From: JBEKYD01 sp052148435 | Lineage (GTDB): Bacteria; Acidobacteriota; Terriglobia; Bryobacterales; Bryobacteraceae | Reading direction: 5' to 3' | DNA length: 64,000 nt | Assembly (NCBI GenBank): GCA_052148435.1 | Contig: JBKQIF010000153.1 | Span: 1 to 64,000, forward strand | Part shown: positions 8,594 to 17,888 of the stretch, piece by piece | How the letters are laid out: each line of letters begins with the position of its first letter | Position numbering within the stretch: the stretch's first letter is position 1 | The notes under the pieces: model-generated | What the model was told of the DNA's origin: nothing | What the model saw: only the letters and a program-made list of their open reading frames with translations | Databases searched by the model: none | Program-made: the position numbers and the translations under genes

Positions 8594-10357
8594 ATGAAGA
8601 AGAGTCGTTACGCGCTTATCCGATTTGGTTTACTGGCAGCCGTCTCCAGCTTTGCCTGCCGGAGCCAGCAGTACACGGTCTCGACCATCGCCGGCGATGG
8701 CACGGCGGGGTACACGGGCGATGCCGGCCCGGCAGGAGGCGGGCAATCCGAGCTAAGCTCGCCCACCCACGTGCTCTTCCAGTCGGGCAGCCTTTACATT
8801 TCAGATTCCGCCAATTATCGTATCCGGGTGATTTCGGGCGGCAATATCAATACCTACGTCGGGAACGGGACGGAAGGGTATTCCGGCGACGCCGGGCAAC
8901 CCAGCAGCACGGGGCAAGCCACCAGCGCCGAGATCGCCCAGCCTGCGGGAATGTGCATAGACGCGCAGGGACAACTTTACCTTGCCGATGCGGCCAACCA
9001 CGTGATTCGGAAGGTGAGCCCGGGGGGGATTATCGTTACGATCGCGGGAGTGGGCAGTGCGGGCTACAACGGCGATGGCGGCGTGGCCACCAGCGCGCAA
9101 CTCAACAGCCCGCTGGATGTTGCCGTGGATGCGGCCGCCAATGTGTATATCGCCGACGCCGGCAACAACGTGATCCGGCAAATCGACGTCCACAACGGCT
9201 ACATCAACACCATTATCGGCACGGGCGGCACCAGCAACACGCTGAACCACCCGGTGGCGTTGACGCTCGATTCCGCGGGCAACATATACATTTCGGACGC
9301 GGGCAACCATCGCATCGCCAAGTATTCGGCGGGCGTGGTGACGACCTATGCGGGAAATACGGTAGACGGCTATTCGGGCGATGGCGGCCCGGCAACTGCC
9401 GCCGAAATCAGCAACCCGCAACAATTGGTGTTCGACGCCGCCGGCAATTTGTACTTCGCGGATTCCACCAACGGGCGCATCCGCATGGTGACGCCTGGCG
9501 GCATTATCACCACGGTGGCCGGAAACGGCGCGGCCGCATATACCGGCGACGGCGGCCCGGCCACGTTGGCCAGCCTTTTCATTCCTCAGGGCGTGGCAGT
9601 GGATCCGGCGGGCAACGTATACGTGGGCGACACGCAGAACGACGCGATTCGCGAAGTGTCGCCAGCCTACCCGGGCATCACCACCGGCGGGGTGGTCAAC
9701 GGCGCGAGCTATGCCCCCCAGTTGGCTCCGGGGTCCCTGGCCAGCATTTTTGTGAGCAATCTTCCGCCGGTGACGGCGACCTCAAGCTCGCCGTTTTCGA
9801 CCACCTATCAAAACGTCTCGCTCACGGTGAACGGGGTCAGTGCGCCGATTCTGGGCGTTTACGGCGCGGCCAACCAGGTGAATTTCCAGGTGCCGTATGA
9901 AACCAAGACCGGAGCGGCGACCATCGTGGTGACGGTATCGGGCTTCACGAGCAACACGGTGACGGTGACGGTGACGGCCACGGCTCCGGGGTTGTTCCTG
10001 GTCGGAACGGCGCCGGCGGTGCAAAATTTCCCGGCCTATACGCTGAATTCGAGCAGTAACCGGGTTGCGGCCGGCGGCGCCATCATCGCGTATCTCACCG
10101 GGTCGGGCGCGGTCAGCCCGGCGGTGGCGGATGGCGCGGCGGCGCCGGCTTCCACCCTGACGTACACTACGATCACACCGACGGCCACCATCGGGACTGC
10201 GGCCGCGCAAGTCACGTTTTCCGGGCTGGCGCCGGGTTTCGTGGGCCTCACTCAAGTAGATATCACAGTGCCGTCTTCGCTTACCACCGGCAGCTATCCG
10301 CTGGTGATTACGTATGCCGGGCAATCGACTGTGGCGGGAACGATCTGGGTGCAGTAA
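8594..10357 (+). CDS. Secreted NHL-repeat protein with acidobacterial C-terminal domain
   Basis: A 587-aa exported protein. After the signal peptide (MKKSRYALIRFGLLAAVSSF) come about five NHL-type beta-propeller blades of roughly 55 residues. Each carries variants of IRKVSPGGIITTVAGNG, YSGDGGPAT, L..P.GVAVD.AGN.Y.AD..N. From about residue 375 is the domain typical of Solibacter surface proteins: NGASYAPQLAPGSLASIF, VNGVSAPILGVYGAANQVNF, VTATAPGLF and YLTGSGAVSP. Ligand and function are unknown; propellers of this type usually bind proteins or glycans. Start chosen at the signal peptide rather than the longer open frame. Confidence 0.85.
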   Translation: MKKSRYALIRFGLLAAVSSFACRSQQYTVSTIAGDGTAGYTGDAGPAGGGQSELSSPTHVLFQSGSLYISDSANYRIRVISGGNINTYVGNGTEGYSGDAGQPSSTGQATSAEIAQPAGMCIDAQGQLYLADAANHVIRKVSPGGIIVTIAGVGSAGYNGDGGVATSAQLNSPLDVAVDAAANVYIADAGNNVIRQIDVHNGYINTIIGTGGTSNTLNHPVALTLDSAGNIYISDAGNHRIAKYSAGVVTTYAGNTVDGYSGDGGPATAAEISNPQQLVFDAAGNLYFADSTNGRIRMVTPGGIITTVAGNGAAAYTGDGGPATLASLFIPQGVAVDPAGNVYVGDTQNDAIREVSPAYPGITTGGVVNGASYAPQLAPGSLASIFVSNLPPVTATSSSPFSTTYQNVSLTVNGVSAPILGVYGAANQVNFQVPYETKTGAATIVVTVSGFTSNTVTVTVTATAPGLFLVGTAPAVQNFPAYTLNSSSNRVAAGGAIIAYLTGSGAVSPAVADGAAAPASTLTYTTITPTATIGTAAAQVTFSGLAPGFVGLTQVDITVPSSLTTGSYPLVITYAGQSTVAGTIWVQ

Positions 10358-10368
10358 AGCCCGCCCCA

Positions 10369-13107
10369 TTACCGGCCAGTGAATAGGGATGCCGCCGGAA
10401 CTCGGACCGCGCGGGTGTTCCAGGCTTGGGCTTCCACGGTGGGATGCGCTTCGCTGCCGCGCCACTCGGCGGTCAGGGTGAGGGTTTCGCCGGGCAACAG
10501 GGCCAGGTAGTTGTCTTCCCAAAGCACGGGCAGAATCTCTTCGCCATCGGCGCCATCGAGCTTCAGGCGCAGGCCGAAGGCGAGGGCGCGGCTGGGATTG
10601 CGCAGGCGCACGGTGGTGACGCGGCTATCGCCGGCGGCGCGGGTTTGGGCGCTTAATTCCAGGGTGGCTTCCGGCAGGCGATTCAGAGCGGTGTAATCGG
10701 CGAAGGTGCGGGTGGGTGTCACATAACCGTTCGACTTGCTCCAATCGAGTGTCTCAGGCGCGGTGGAGAGCCAATAGAAGTTACGGCTCACTACTCGGCC
10801 GGGGCCGGCCAGTTCCAGCGCTACGAAATAAGTTGGGCTAAGTCCGTCCGGCTCGGGGAGTTGAAACACGCGGGTGCAGGAATCGGGCGGGGCATCCAAG
10901 GCGGCTTCGCGGGCGAACTTCACCGTCATGTCGAAGTCATACACGCGCGCGGACACCTTCAGCCCGGGCTCGGCGCGGCCCGAGTTAGCCACCACCACCG
11001 AGCGATCGTCGTAGGAATACTGAACGTGGAGCGGCTCATTGGCTTTCTTCACGCCGAAGTAGGATCCGCCGGGCCGCAGATACCAGTCGTAGAGATGCCA
11101 GATCATGCCGGGCCAGGCGTTGTTGAGCATCCACTGGATCACGCCGGTGGAGGTGTACTTGTTGCGGATATAGGCTTCGAACATGGCGCGGTGACCTTCG
11201 TAGGCCATCGTCTGCGCCTTGCGGGCGTAGTCTTCGAGCGATGCCGGCTTGCCGTAGCGGCGGTCGAGCGCCTGGTTGAATACTTCGAGATTCTTGAAAC
11301 GGCCGCCACCGGCGTGGAAGTTCCACGCCGAATCGATGGGCCAGAGATGATCGGCGGGCAGCATGCGGCGAAGCGATTCCACCGGCGGCGGCGAGGGACC
11401 CGGACTGGTTTCGGTGTTGAAGCCGAAGGCCCCGCCGTTTTCGGTATCGAGATACCAGTAAGACGGAGCGACGTATTCGTAGGGACCCGTCATCTTGACG
11501 CCGGTGGCTCCGGCAGGGGTTTCGCGCGCAGAGGCGGAAGACTGGTAGGGATTGGGCCAATCGGTTTCCTTGAGGATGCCGAGGTACAGGTTTTCGATCG
11601 GCGGCGGGGGTGGGCCATCGCTACCGTACATCCAGTCGAAGACGGCGGGATGACGGGCAAGCCGGCGCAGTTGATCGCGCAGCGAAGCGGCGGCGATGGC
11701 TTCGTCCTCCGCATTCCAATCGCGCCACTTCTCCCAGTGGTCGCAACAGCACCAGCCGGCCAGCACCAGAATCCCGCGGCGGTCGCATTCGTCAAGGAAG
11801 GCGTCGTCGGCGAGCTTGCCTTCGAAGCGAATGGCGTTGAGGTGCATGTCCTGGACGTAATCGAGCTCGGCGCGCTGGCGCTGGGGAGAGCCGCGGAGCA
11901 GCATATCGAAGCTGTAGCCGGCGCCTCGGATCAGGATCTTGCGGCCGTTGACGCGGAACAGAAGGTGTCCGGCGCGATCGAGCTCGCTGGTTACCTCGCG
12001 CACGCCGAACTCGGTGTGGCTGGTGTCGGAAACCTGGCCGGCCGCGACGAATTCCAGATCCAGCGGATAGAGATCGGGCGTACCGCTTTCGAGCGGCCAC
12101 CAGAGGCGCGGATGGGACAGGGCGAGTTGCCCAAACCGGTTGGGGGTGAAGCGCACCACGCGGGTCTCGTGAGGAGCGAGCTCGACGTTTTGCGAGAACG
12201 CGATGGCGGGCGCCTGGCCAATCTCGATCTTGCCCCGCAGGGAACCGGAAACCGGACGGGCGGACGCGTTGGTCAATTCGGCGCGGATGGTAAGCGGGAC
12301 GTTGTCGGCGGCCCGCCCTTCGAAGTGCGTCGCAACCATAGGGAAGCGAATGGCCACGGGGCCGGTGGCGGCGATCCACACGTCGCGCCACAGGCCCATG
12401 TCTTTGTCCGGCGGCAGAGGGTTCCAGTCGACGAAGGTGATGGCCAGATCGTGCGGCTCGGGCGGAAAGATTTCGACGGCCAGGGCATTGTCCGCGCCGG
12501 GGAGGGCGGCATCGGTGACGTCGAAACGGTAGAGACGCCAGGCGCCGGCCATCTGGTCCGAAGTGGCTACGGGCTTCCCGTTCAGCCAGACGTTGGCGCG
12601 AAAGTCGATGCCATCGAAACCCAGCCACACGGTCTTGCCGCGAAAGCCGGCGGGGAGGGAAAAGCGGGTGCGATACCACCAACTGGCGCGAAACGGGCTG
12701 TCCGGCGGCATGGGCAGATTGGAGAAATTGGCGCCGATGGGATAACCGGAGCCGGGGATGGAGCGCAGGTTCAGACCGAAGTAAGGATCGGGATAAACGC
12801 CCGCCGCCACCAGCGCGGAGAGCACCGTGGAAGGCAGCGTGACCGGCTGCCAGCCGCGCGGGCCGAAGCCGCTGGAGATGGAAGAGAGGGATTCGCCGCT
12901 AGGGCGCGCGCCGCCGGGCAAAGCGGCGGAAGAAGCCAGCCACCATCCCTGCCGCAAGAGAATCGTCTCCGCACCCGAGGCAGCGGCCGCTGGCGCGGCG
13001 CGCACGGGATCGTCGAGAGCGGTCAGGGCGAAGAGGGCGAGCAGGAACGGCCGGAAGATGCGCGCCGCCGCCAGAGTCCCTCGCCGCCAATCGGCCGTGA
13101 TCGCCAT
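10369..13107 (-). CDS. GH2 glycosidase, exo-beta-D-glucosaminidase-like
   Basis: About 912 aa with an N-terminal export signal. The order is GH2 sugar-binding domain (WQPVTLPSTVLSALVAAGVY, YPDPYFGLNL, WWYRTRFSLP, VWLGFDGIDFRANVWLNG), Ig-like domain, then TIM barrel (NAIRFEGKLADDAFLDECD, LARHPAVFDWMYGSDGPPPP, FGFNTETSPGPSPPP). An Asp in GSDGPP at the acid/base position with Glu in NTETSPG as nucleophile matches the exo-glucosaminidase branch (CsxA type), not classical beta-galactosidases. Beta-mannosidase is the main alternative. The start at 13107 was preferred over 13143 because a TAGGAT-like box lies just upstream. It probably degrades chitosan-like or mannan glycans. Confidence 0.82.
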   Translation of the reverse strand: MAITADWRRGTLAAARIFRPFLLALFALTALDDPVRAAPAAAASGAETILLRQGWWLASSAALPGGARPSGESLSSISSGFGPRGWQPVTLPSTVLSALVAAGVYPDPYFGLNLRSIPGSGYPIGANFSNLPMPPDSPFRASWWYRTRFSLPAGFRGKTVWLGFDGIDFRANVWLNGKPVATSDQMAGAWRLYRFDVTDAALPGADNALAVEIFPPEPHDLAITFVDWNPLPPDKDMGLWRDVWIAATGPVAIRFPMVATHFEGRAADNVPLTIRAELTNASARPVSGSLRGKIEIGQAPAIAFSQNVELAPHETRVVRFTPNRFGQLALSHPRLWWPLESGTPDLYPLDLEFVAAGQVSDTSHTEFGVREVTSELDRAGHLLFRVNGRKILIRGAGYSFDMLLRGSPQRQRAELDYVQDMHLNAIRFEGKLADDAFLDECDRRGILVLAGWCCCDHWEKWRDWNAEDEAIAAASLRDQLRRLARHPAVFDWMYGSDGPPPPPIENLYLGILKETDWPNPYQSSASARETPAGATGVKMTGPYEYVAPSYWYLDTENGGAFGFNTETSPGPSPPPVESLRRMLPADHLWPIDSAWNFHAGGGRFKNLEVFNQALDRRYGKPASLEDYARKAQTMAYEGHRAMFEAYIRNKYTSTGVIQWMLNNAWPGMIWHLYDWYLRPGGSYFGVKKANEPLHVQYSYDDRSVVVANSGRAEPGLKVSARVYDFDMTVKFAREAALDAPPDSCTRVFQLPEPDGLSPTYFVALELAGPGRVVSRNFYWLSTAPETLDWSKSNGYVTPTRTFADYTALNRLPEATLELSAQTRAAGDSRVTTVRLRNPSRALAFGLRLKLDGADGEEILPVLWEDNYLALLPGETLTLTAEWRGSEAHPTVEAQAWNTRAVRVPAASLFTGR

Positions 13108-13192
13108 ACTGTGGTCTATCCTACCGAAATCGAGTGCGGACAAGCGCTTTTTCTCTTTGCTTAACTAAAACATTTCCTGTACATTATGTTAT

Positions 13193-14083
13193 ATGGATAC
13201 CGGTCGGGATTCCTCCGTCTGGCGTAACTTGGCGGTCGCCTTTGGAGATGGATTGGCGTTCGGCGTGGGCATGAAGCTCACCCATGGTTCGGGCCGGCCG
13301 CCGGCGGCGCCGGAACTCGAGCGGGGCGCCCTCGGCGACCGTGTGGACGCCATGGAGCGCCGTTTGGCGCGGGTGGAAAAGGCGCCTGCCGCACTGACTG
13401 CCCCGGCTGCTCCGGGCTTCGATCAGAAAGTGCTGGAAGCCGTCGTCGAAGCCCTGGAAGCGCGTCTCCAGGAGCAAGCCGCGCAATGGGAAAAACGCAC
13501 GGCGGACCTGGAATCGCGCATGGCCGCCGAAAACAAGGCATTGGACCAGCAGGATCGCACCGTAATCGCCGCTTGCCAGGAACGGATCGCCGATGTGCAG
13601 GCGCAATGGTCGGACCAACTCGAGGGCCTGCGCGGGCAATTCGCCGCACAAAGCGCGGCGCTGGAAACCCGCGTCGTATCGATGCAGCGCGAACTGGCCG
13701 AGGAACTCCCGCTGGCGGTCGAAAAGCAGGTAACGGCCGGAGCCGGCGCGATAGTGGAAAAGAAGCTGGGCGCGCTGGTCGAAGAGAAGAACCGGGAAGT
13801 CGCCGACCTGCGCCGACAACTCGCCGAAACCGACCGCCGCGTGAGCGAAGCGCTGGACTCGATCGGGCGCATCCTGCGCCAGGCCGCCGACCGCCTCAAC
13901 CCGCAGCCATCGCAGCCCGCCACGCCGCAGGACCCACCCCAAGCGCCCTCCGGCGGCGGCGCGGATTTGCCTTCTTTCGCTAAACCCTCGGCGGGTGCCT
14001 CCGGCCTTTGGCGCGTGCCCTTGGTATCGTCGCTCGTCCTCGGCACCTGTGCCGCTTGCTTCTTCGCCCTGCACTGGCTCTGA
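13193..14083 (+). CDS. Coiled-coil protein with C-terminal membrane anchor
   Basis: A 296-aa protein of unknown function. The N-terminus VWRNLAVAFGDGLAFGVGMKL is weakly hydrophobic. Residues 45-230 are charged, Ala/Glu/Gln-rich heptads (VDAMERRLARVEK, LEARLQEQAAQWEKRTADLE, LRRQLAETDRRVSEALDSI) predicted to form a long coiled coil. A Pro-rich linker and a single C-terminal hydrophobic helix (WRVPLVSSLVLGTCAACFFALHWL runs to the end) follow. A TACATT box 7 nt before the ATG suggests a leaderless transcript. It is divergent from the GH2 gene. A tail-anchored scaffold is a guess. Confidence 0.7.
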   Translation: MDTGRDSSVWRNLAVAFGDGLAFGVGMKLTHGSGRPPAAPELERGALGDRVDAMERRLARVEKAPAALTAPAAPGFDQKVLEAVVEALEARLQEQAAQWEKRTADLESRMAAENKALDQQDRTVIAACQERIADVQAQWSDQLEGLRGQFAAQSAALETRVVSMQRELAEELPLAVEKQVTAGAGAIVEKKLGALVEEKNREVADLRRQLAETDRRVSEALDSIGRILRQAADRLNPQPSQPATPQDPPQAPSGGGADLPSFAKPSAGASGLWRVPLVSSLVLGTCAACFFALHWL

Positions 14084-14168
14084 ATTCTGGCGCAGATTGC
14101 CGGGAAGACCGGGCTGCGGCCTGACGATGTTGGGGCCAGCCGCGGAAGTGCTATCATCCAGTCATTCC

Positions 14169-16643
14169 ATGAATTCTCGCGTTTCCGGGACCTCCCGTCT
14201 GTTTCCTGTACTCCTCGTCCTGTTCGCGCTGAGCGGCTGTTCGGCGTTGATCTACGAAATCGTCTGGTACCAGTTGCTGCAATTGGTAATCGGTTCCACC
14301 GCGGTTTCGCTCGGGGTATTATTGGCCACGTTCATGGGCGGGTTGTGCCTGGGCAGTCTGGCTCTGCCGCGCTACCGGCGAGCTGCCGAAATGCACCCGC
14401 TTCGAGTCTACGCGTACATCGAGTTCGCCATCGGCGCCTGCGGCATTCTGGCGCTGGTAGGCATGCCACTGGTGGATGGCGTCTATGCCGCCGCGGTGGG
14501 CCACGGCATGCCGGCCATCCTGCTTCGCGCCCTGGTTTGCGCTCTCTGCCTGATGCCCCCCACGATACTGATGGGCGCTTCGCTGCCGGCCATTTCGCGT
14601 TGGGTGGAATCGAGCCCGCGCGGTGTTTCGCGGCTGGGCCTGCTCTACGGCGGCAATACTGCCGGCGCGGTGCTGGGATGCCTGGCGGCAGGCTTCTACC
14701 TGCTGCGCGTGTCGGATATGACCACCACCACGCTGGTGGCCGCCGGCATCAACGCGCTGGTGGGGATCGCCAGCCTGGCGCTGGCGCGGCGCGCACCCGT
14801 GCCTGCCGCGTCGAGTCTCTACTCGACGCCTCTGCGCCCTGGGGAGGAGAACGTCGGCAAGAGTGCCGACGCTGTACGCAGGAGTGCGTGCGCCACATCT
14901 CCCGGCCGGCGCACGGTCTACTTCACCATCGCGCTCTCGGGAGCCTCCGCGCTCGGCGCCGAAGTCGTCTGGACCCGCCTGCTCGGGCTGATGCTGGGCG
15001 CCACCGTCTACACGTTCTCCATCATTCTGGCGGTCTTCCTGGCGGGCTTGGGAATCGGCAGCGCGGGCGGCGCACTGCTGTCGCGGCGTGTCGACGGGCG
15101 CGGCGCTCTGGGCGCCTCGCAATTGGCCTTGGCCGCGGCCATCGCCTGGACCGCCTTTATGATCGGCCAATCGCTGCCCTACTGGCCGGTGAATGCGCTG
15201 CTCTCCACCAGCCCGTGGTTCACGTTCCAGATAGATCTGGTGCGGGTGATCTGGGCCCTGCTGCCGCCCACCTTGCTGTGGGGCGCGAGTTTCCCCCTGG
15301 CGCTGGCTGCCGCCGCCAGGCCGGGCGAAGAGCCTGGCCGCCTGGTGGGCACGGTTTATGCCGCCAACACCTTGGGTGCGATTCTGGGCGCTCTGGGATT
15401 CAGCCTGATCCTGATACCGGCCATCGGCACCGCCGGCTCGAATCGCCTGCTCATCCTGCTGGCCGCCCTCGGCGGTCTGGTGGCGCTGTTGCCGCAGGTA
15501 AGAGCCAGCCGCTCGCTGGGTGGCACGGCCGCGCTCGCCGCCGCTCTGGGCCTGGCGGTTTACCTGGCGGTGAACGTGGGACCCACGCCCGGAATGCTGA
15601 TCGCCTACGGCCGCCGAATCACGACTTCCGCCCCCCGCTCCACGTTGCTCTACTCCGGCGAAGGCATCAATTCCTCCATCGCCATCACCCGCTGGGACGA
15701 CGGCGCCGTGCAGTTCCACGTTTCCGGCAAAGTGGAAGCCTCCACCGAGCCCTATGACATGCGGCTGCAGCGCATGCTGGGGCACATGCCCGCGCTGTTT
15801 CATTCCGCCCCGCATTCGGTGCTGGTGGTCGGTTTCGGGGCCGGCGTCACCGCCGGTACCTTCGTGGCGCATCCCGAGGTCCGGCGCATCGTCATCTGCG
15901 AAATGGAGCCGCTCATCCCGCCCGTTGCCACTCGCTTTTTCGGCGCCGAAAACTTTCACGTGGCCACCGACCCGCGCACCCAGATCGTCTATGACGACGC
16001 CCGCCATTTCGTCCTGACCACCCCGGAGAAGTTCGACATCATCACCTCCGACCCGATTCACCCCTGGGTCAAAGGCAGCGCCACACTCTATTCCCGCGAG
16101 TATTTCCAACTGGTCAAGGAGCACCTGAATCCGGGCGGCGTGGTGACCCAGTGGGTGCCGCTCTACGAATCGAACACCGCAACCGTCAAGAGCGAGATCG
16201 CGACTTTCTTCAACGTCTTCCCCAACGGCACCGTCTGGGCCAACGAGGTGGATGGCAGCGGCTATGACATCTTCCTGCTGGGCACCGCCGAGCCCATGCG
16301 CATCGACGTCGGCCGGTTGATGCAGCGTCTCCAGCGGCCAGACCACGCGCGCGTGCTGGAATCGTTGCGCAGCGTCGGCTTCAGCTCCCTGCCCGGATTG
16401 CTCTCCACCTACGCCGGCCAGGCCCAGGATCTGGCTCCCTGGCTCGTCGGCGCCGAAATCAATCGCGACGGCAATTTGCGCCTCCAATACATGGCGGGTC
16501 TGGCTCTCAATACCAGTCAGGAAACCGCCATCTACCAGCAGATCCTGGCCTACCGCCGTCCCCCGGTGAATCTGTTCACCGGGTCGCCGGAAGCCGTGGA
16601 AGCGGTGCTGGCGGGCATGGGCGCAGGGGGACAGAGCCGGTAG
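14169..16643 (+). CDS. Membrane-fused spermidine synthase-like methyltransferase-fold protein
   Basis: An 824-aa fusion. Residues 1-480 contain roughly a dozen hydrophobic helices in two related halves, each starting with a similar block (SALIYEIVWYQLLQLVIGST and SALGAEVVWTRLLGLMLGAT). From about residue 540 is a Rossmann aminopropyltransferase-like domain: SVLVVGFGAGVTAGTF, VICEMEPLI, DDARHFVLTT and FDIITSDPIHPWVKG, resembling the SpeE nucleotide-binding and gatekeeper regions. Such fusions are common in Acidobacteria and Planctomycetes. True polyamine synthesis is unproven, since these proteins often lack the full polyamine site. TATCAT at 14152-14157 may be the -10 box. Confidence 0.82.
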   Translation: MNSRVSGTSRLFPVLLVLFALSGCSALIYEIVWYQLLQLVIGSTAVSLGVLLATFMGGLCLGSLALPRYRRAAEMHPLRVYAYIEFAIGACGILALVGMPLVDGVYAAAVGHGMPAILLRALVCALCLMPPTILMGASLPAISRWVESSPRGVSRLGLLYGGNTAGAVLGCLAAGFYLLRVSDMTTTTLVAAGINALVGIASLALARRAPVPAASSLYSTPLRPGEENVGKSADAVRRSACATSPGRRTVYFTIALSGASALGAEVVWTRLLGLMLGATVYTFSIILAVFLAGLGIGSAGGALLSRRVDGRGALGASQLALAAAIAWTAFMIGQSLPYWPVNALLSTSPWFTFQIDLVRVIWALLPPTLLWGASFPLALAAAARPGEEPGRLVGTVYAANTLGAILGALGFSLILIPAIGTAGSNRLLILLAALGGLVALLPQVRASRSLGGTAALAAALGLAVYLAVNVGPTPGMLIAYGRRITTSAPRSTLLYSGEGINSSIAITRWDDGAVQFHVSGKVEASTEPYDMRLQRMLGHMPALFHSAPHSVLVVGFGAGVTAGTFVAHPEVRRIVICEMEPLIPPVATRFFGAENFHVATDPRTQIVYDDARHFVLTTPEKFDIITSDPIHPWVKGSATLYSREYFQLVKEHLNPGGVVTQWVPLYESNTATVKSEIATFFNVFPNGTVWANEVDGSGYDIFLLGTAEPMRIDVGRLMQRLQRPDHARVLESLRSVGFSSLPGLLSTYAGQAQDLAPWLVGAEINRDGNLRLQYMAGLALNTSQETAIYQQILAYRRPPVNLFTGSPEAVEAVLAGMGAGGQSR

Positions 16644-16719
16644 CAGTAATAAGTCCTGGCGCTGGGTTTTCTTGTGTCCGCAACTTACTGGCGCTATCCT
16701 AAAGCGAGGACACCGCACG

Positions 16720-16959
16720 ATGGCGAATCTCGATTGGTCACAGTGCCCCGCCGTGGAAAGCATCCCTGGCAAGGTGAGTGGCGCATGGGTGCTGCGGGGA
16801 ACCCGTATGCCGGTCGCCGCAATTTTCGAAAATATCGAAGCCGGAGCCAATATCGACGACATCATGGAGTGGTTCGACGGGCTGGACCGCGAACAGGTCA
16901 AGGCGGTAATCGAGTTCGCCGCCCGCAGTCTCGACAAAGCGCCCGCTTACGCGCCGTAG
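16720..16959 (+). CDS. DUF433-family antitoxin
   Basis: A 79-aa protein of the DUF433 family: IPGKVSGAWVLRGTRMPVAAIFENIEAGANIDDIMEWF contains the characteristic GTRMPV core, cut here at family-typical length. These proteins are small helix-turn-helix-like antitoxins normally encoded just before a PIN-like (DUF5615) toxin, exactly as here, with only the stop codon between them. The ATG at 16720 follows GCGAGGA and an upstream TATCCT. It presumably neutralises the toxin and may autorepress the operon. Confidence 0.88.
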   Translation: MANLDWSQCPAVESIPGKVSGAWVLRGTRMPVAAIFENIEAGANIDDIMEWFDGLDREQVKAVIEFAARSLDKAPAYAP

Positions 16960-17286
16960 ATGCTTATCCTGTTCGATCAGGCAACGCCTGTGCCGATCCG
17001 TCCCTATCTGGAAGGCCACACCGTTCGCACGGCAGCGCAGCAAGGCTGGGACAAGCTCAGGAATGGCGATTTGCTGACTGCAGCGGAGCAGGCCGGGTTC
17101 GACATCCTGCTGACCACCGACAAGAATATGCGCTATCAGCAGAACCTTGCGGGCCGCAAGATCGGGATAGTGGTTCTCGGCCAGCAACAGTGGCCGCGCC
17201 TTCGCCCTCACATTCAGCGCGTCATCGAAGCTGTCAATGCGGCTACACCGGGCAGTTATCGGGAAGTTGAGATCCCCCTCAACTGA
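16960..17286 (+). CDS. DUF5615 PIN-like toxin
   Basis: A 108-aa protein beginning MLILFDQATPVPIRPYL, with acidic residues placed as in PIN-like nucleases: Asp6, the GFDILLTTDKNM segment, then GIVVLGQQQWPRL. This is the DUF5615 pattern, a minimal PIN/Mut7-C-like fold expected to cleave RNA. It starts immediately after the DUF433 stop codon, giving a two-gene toxin-antitoxin operon. RNase activity is inferred from the family and the pairing. Confidence 0.85.
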   Translation: MLILFDQATPVPIRPYLEGHTVRTAAQQGWDKLRNGDLLTAAEQAGFDILLTTDKNMRYQQNLAGRKIGIVVLGQQQWPRLRPHIQRVIEAVNAATPGSYREVEIPLN

Positions 17287-17397
17287 GACGAGTCGCCGGG
17301 GCGCGGCTGGAGCGAGCGTAACATCCCCCCAGCGATGCGCGGCAGCCGGGCTTCGAACATCAACGGGGAGAGGGCGAAGCAGGCGGCGACCGATACG

Positions 17398-17427
17398 TTG
17401 ACAAGGCCAATTCGCACCGCCTAGGAT
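17398..17427 (+). promoter_or_regulatory. Sigma-70-like promoter
   Basis: A perfect -35 TTGACA (17398-17403), an 18-nt spacer and a -10 TAGGAT (17422-17427), upstream of the frameshifted gene at 17447. It is the best plus-strand housekeeping promoter match in the window. Confidence 0.65.
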
Positions 17428-17446
17428 GATGTCGGAGGAACCGCGA

Positions 17447-17825
17447 ATGGGCAAGCCAGTTCTAGACGGCGTCTCGAAGGCCCTCGCCCAGACCCTGCTG
17501 GACCGGCACCACCGCCTCTGCCGAGCCAACCAAATAGCCTCTGGCGAAGTAACGGAGCAAGTCGCGCGGGTCTGTTCGATCACGTATTCAGACCTGATCC
17601 ACGAGGCGGGAGTCGGCATCATTCCACAAGGGATCGGCAGGCCCCTTGCGCAGGTTGCGCGGTTGGTGCGCCAACCGCGACTGGCCTCCGCTTCACGCCT
17701 TGGCCGTAAACGCGGAAACCGGCACCCCTGGCGAGACGTATTGGGGATCGCCTGGCACGACCGGGAACTGGCTTGAGGACATGAGACGCTGTCTGACGTT
17801 CAGGGACTACCCCGAAAAGGTTTGA
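17447..17825 (+). pseudogene. Frameshifted conserved hypothetical gene
   Basis: Frame 1 reads MGKPVLDGVSKALAQTLLD through ITYSDLIHEAGVGIIPQGIG and AQVAR, then degenerates into Arg/Ser. From about 17661 the +1 frame gives WCANRDWPPLHALAVN, AETGTPGETYWGSPG and CLTFRDYPEKV before a TGA at 17823-17825. Removing one base in GGTTGG at 17661-17665 restores a single protein of about 125 aa. The two halves read like one family seen beside mobile or defence genes, but I cannot name its function. Promoter (17398-17427) and GGAGGA ribosome site are intact, so the break is recent or a sequencing error. Confidence 0.75.
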
Positions 17826-17888
17826 GAGGCAATGGCTCTCGTCCGCAGTCGCCGTTTCGTCTCTCGCCTTGTAAACCCAATCAACGCC

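Noticed and set aside
10861..13164. Plus-strand frame of 767 codons over the GH2 gene
   Set aside because: Gly/Arg/Val-rich with no recognisable fold; the GH2 motifs are on the other strand.
14319..16937. Open frame of about 870 codons antisense to the spermidine-synthase-like gene
   Set aside because: Low-complexity Gly/Gln/Arg translation with no motif; shadow of a well-supported gene.
16738..17622. Minus-strand frame of 294 codons over the toxin-antitoxin pair
   Set aside because: The plus strand encodes DUF433 and DUF5615 proteins plus the frameshifted gene, each with ribosome sites; the antisense product shows no motif.
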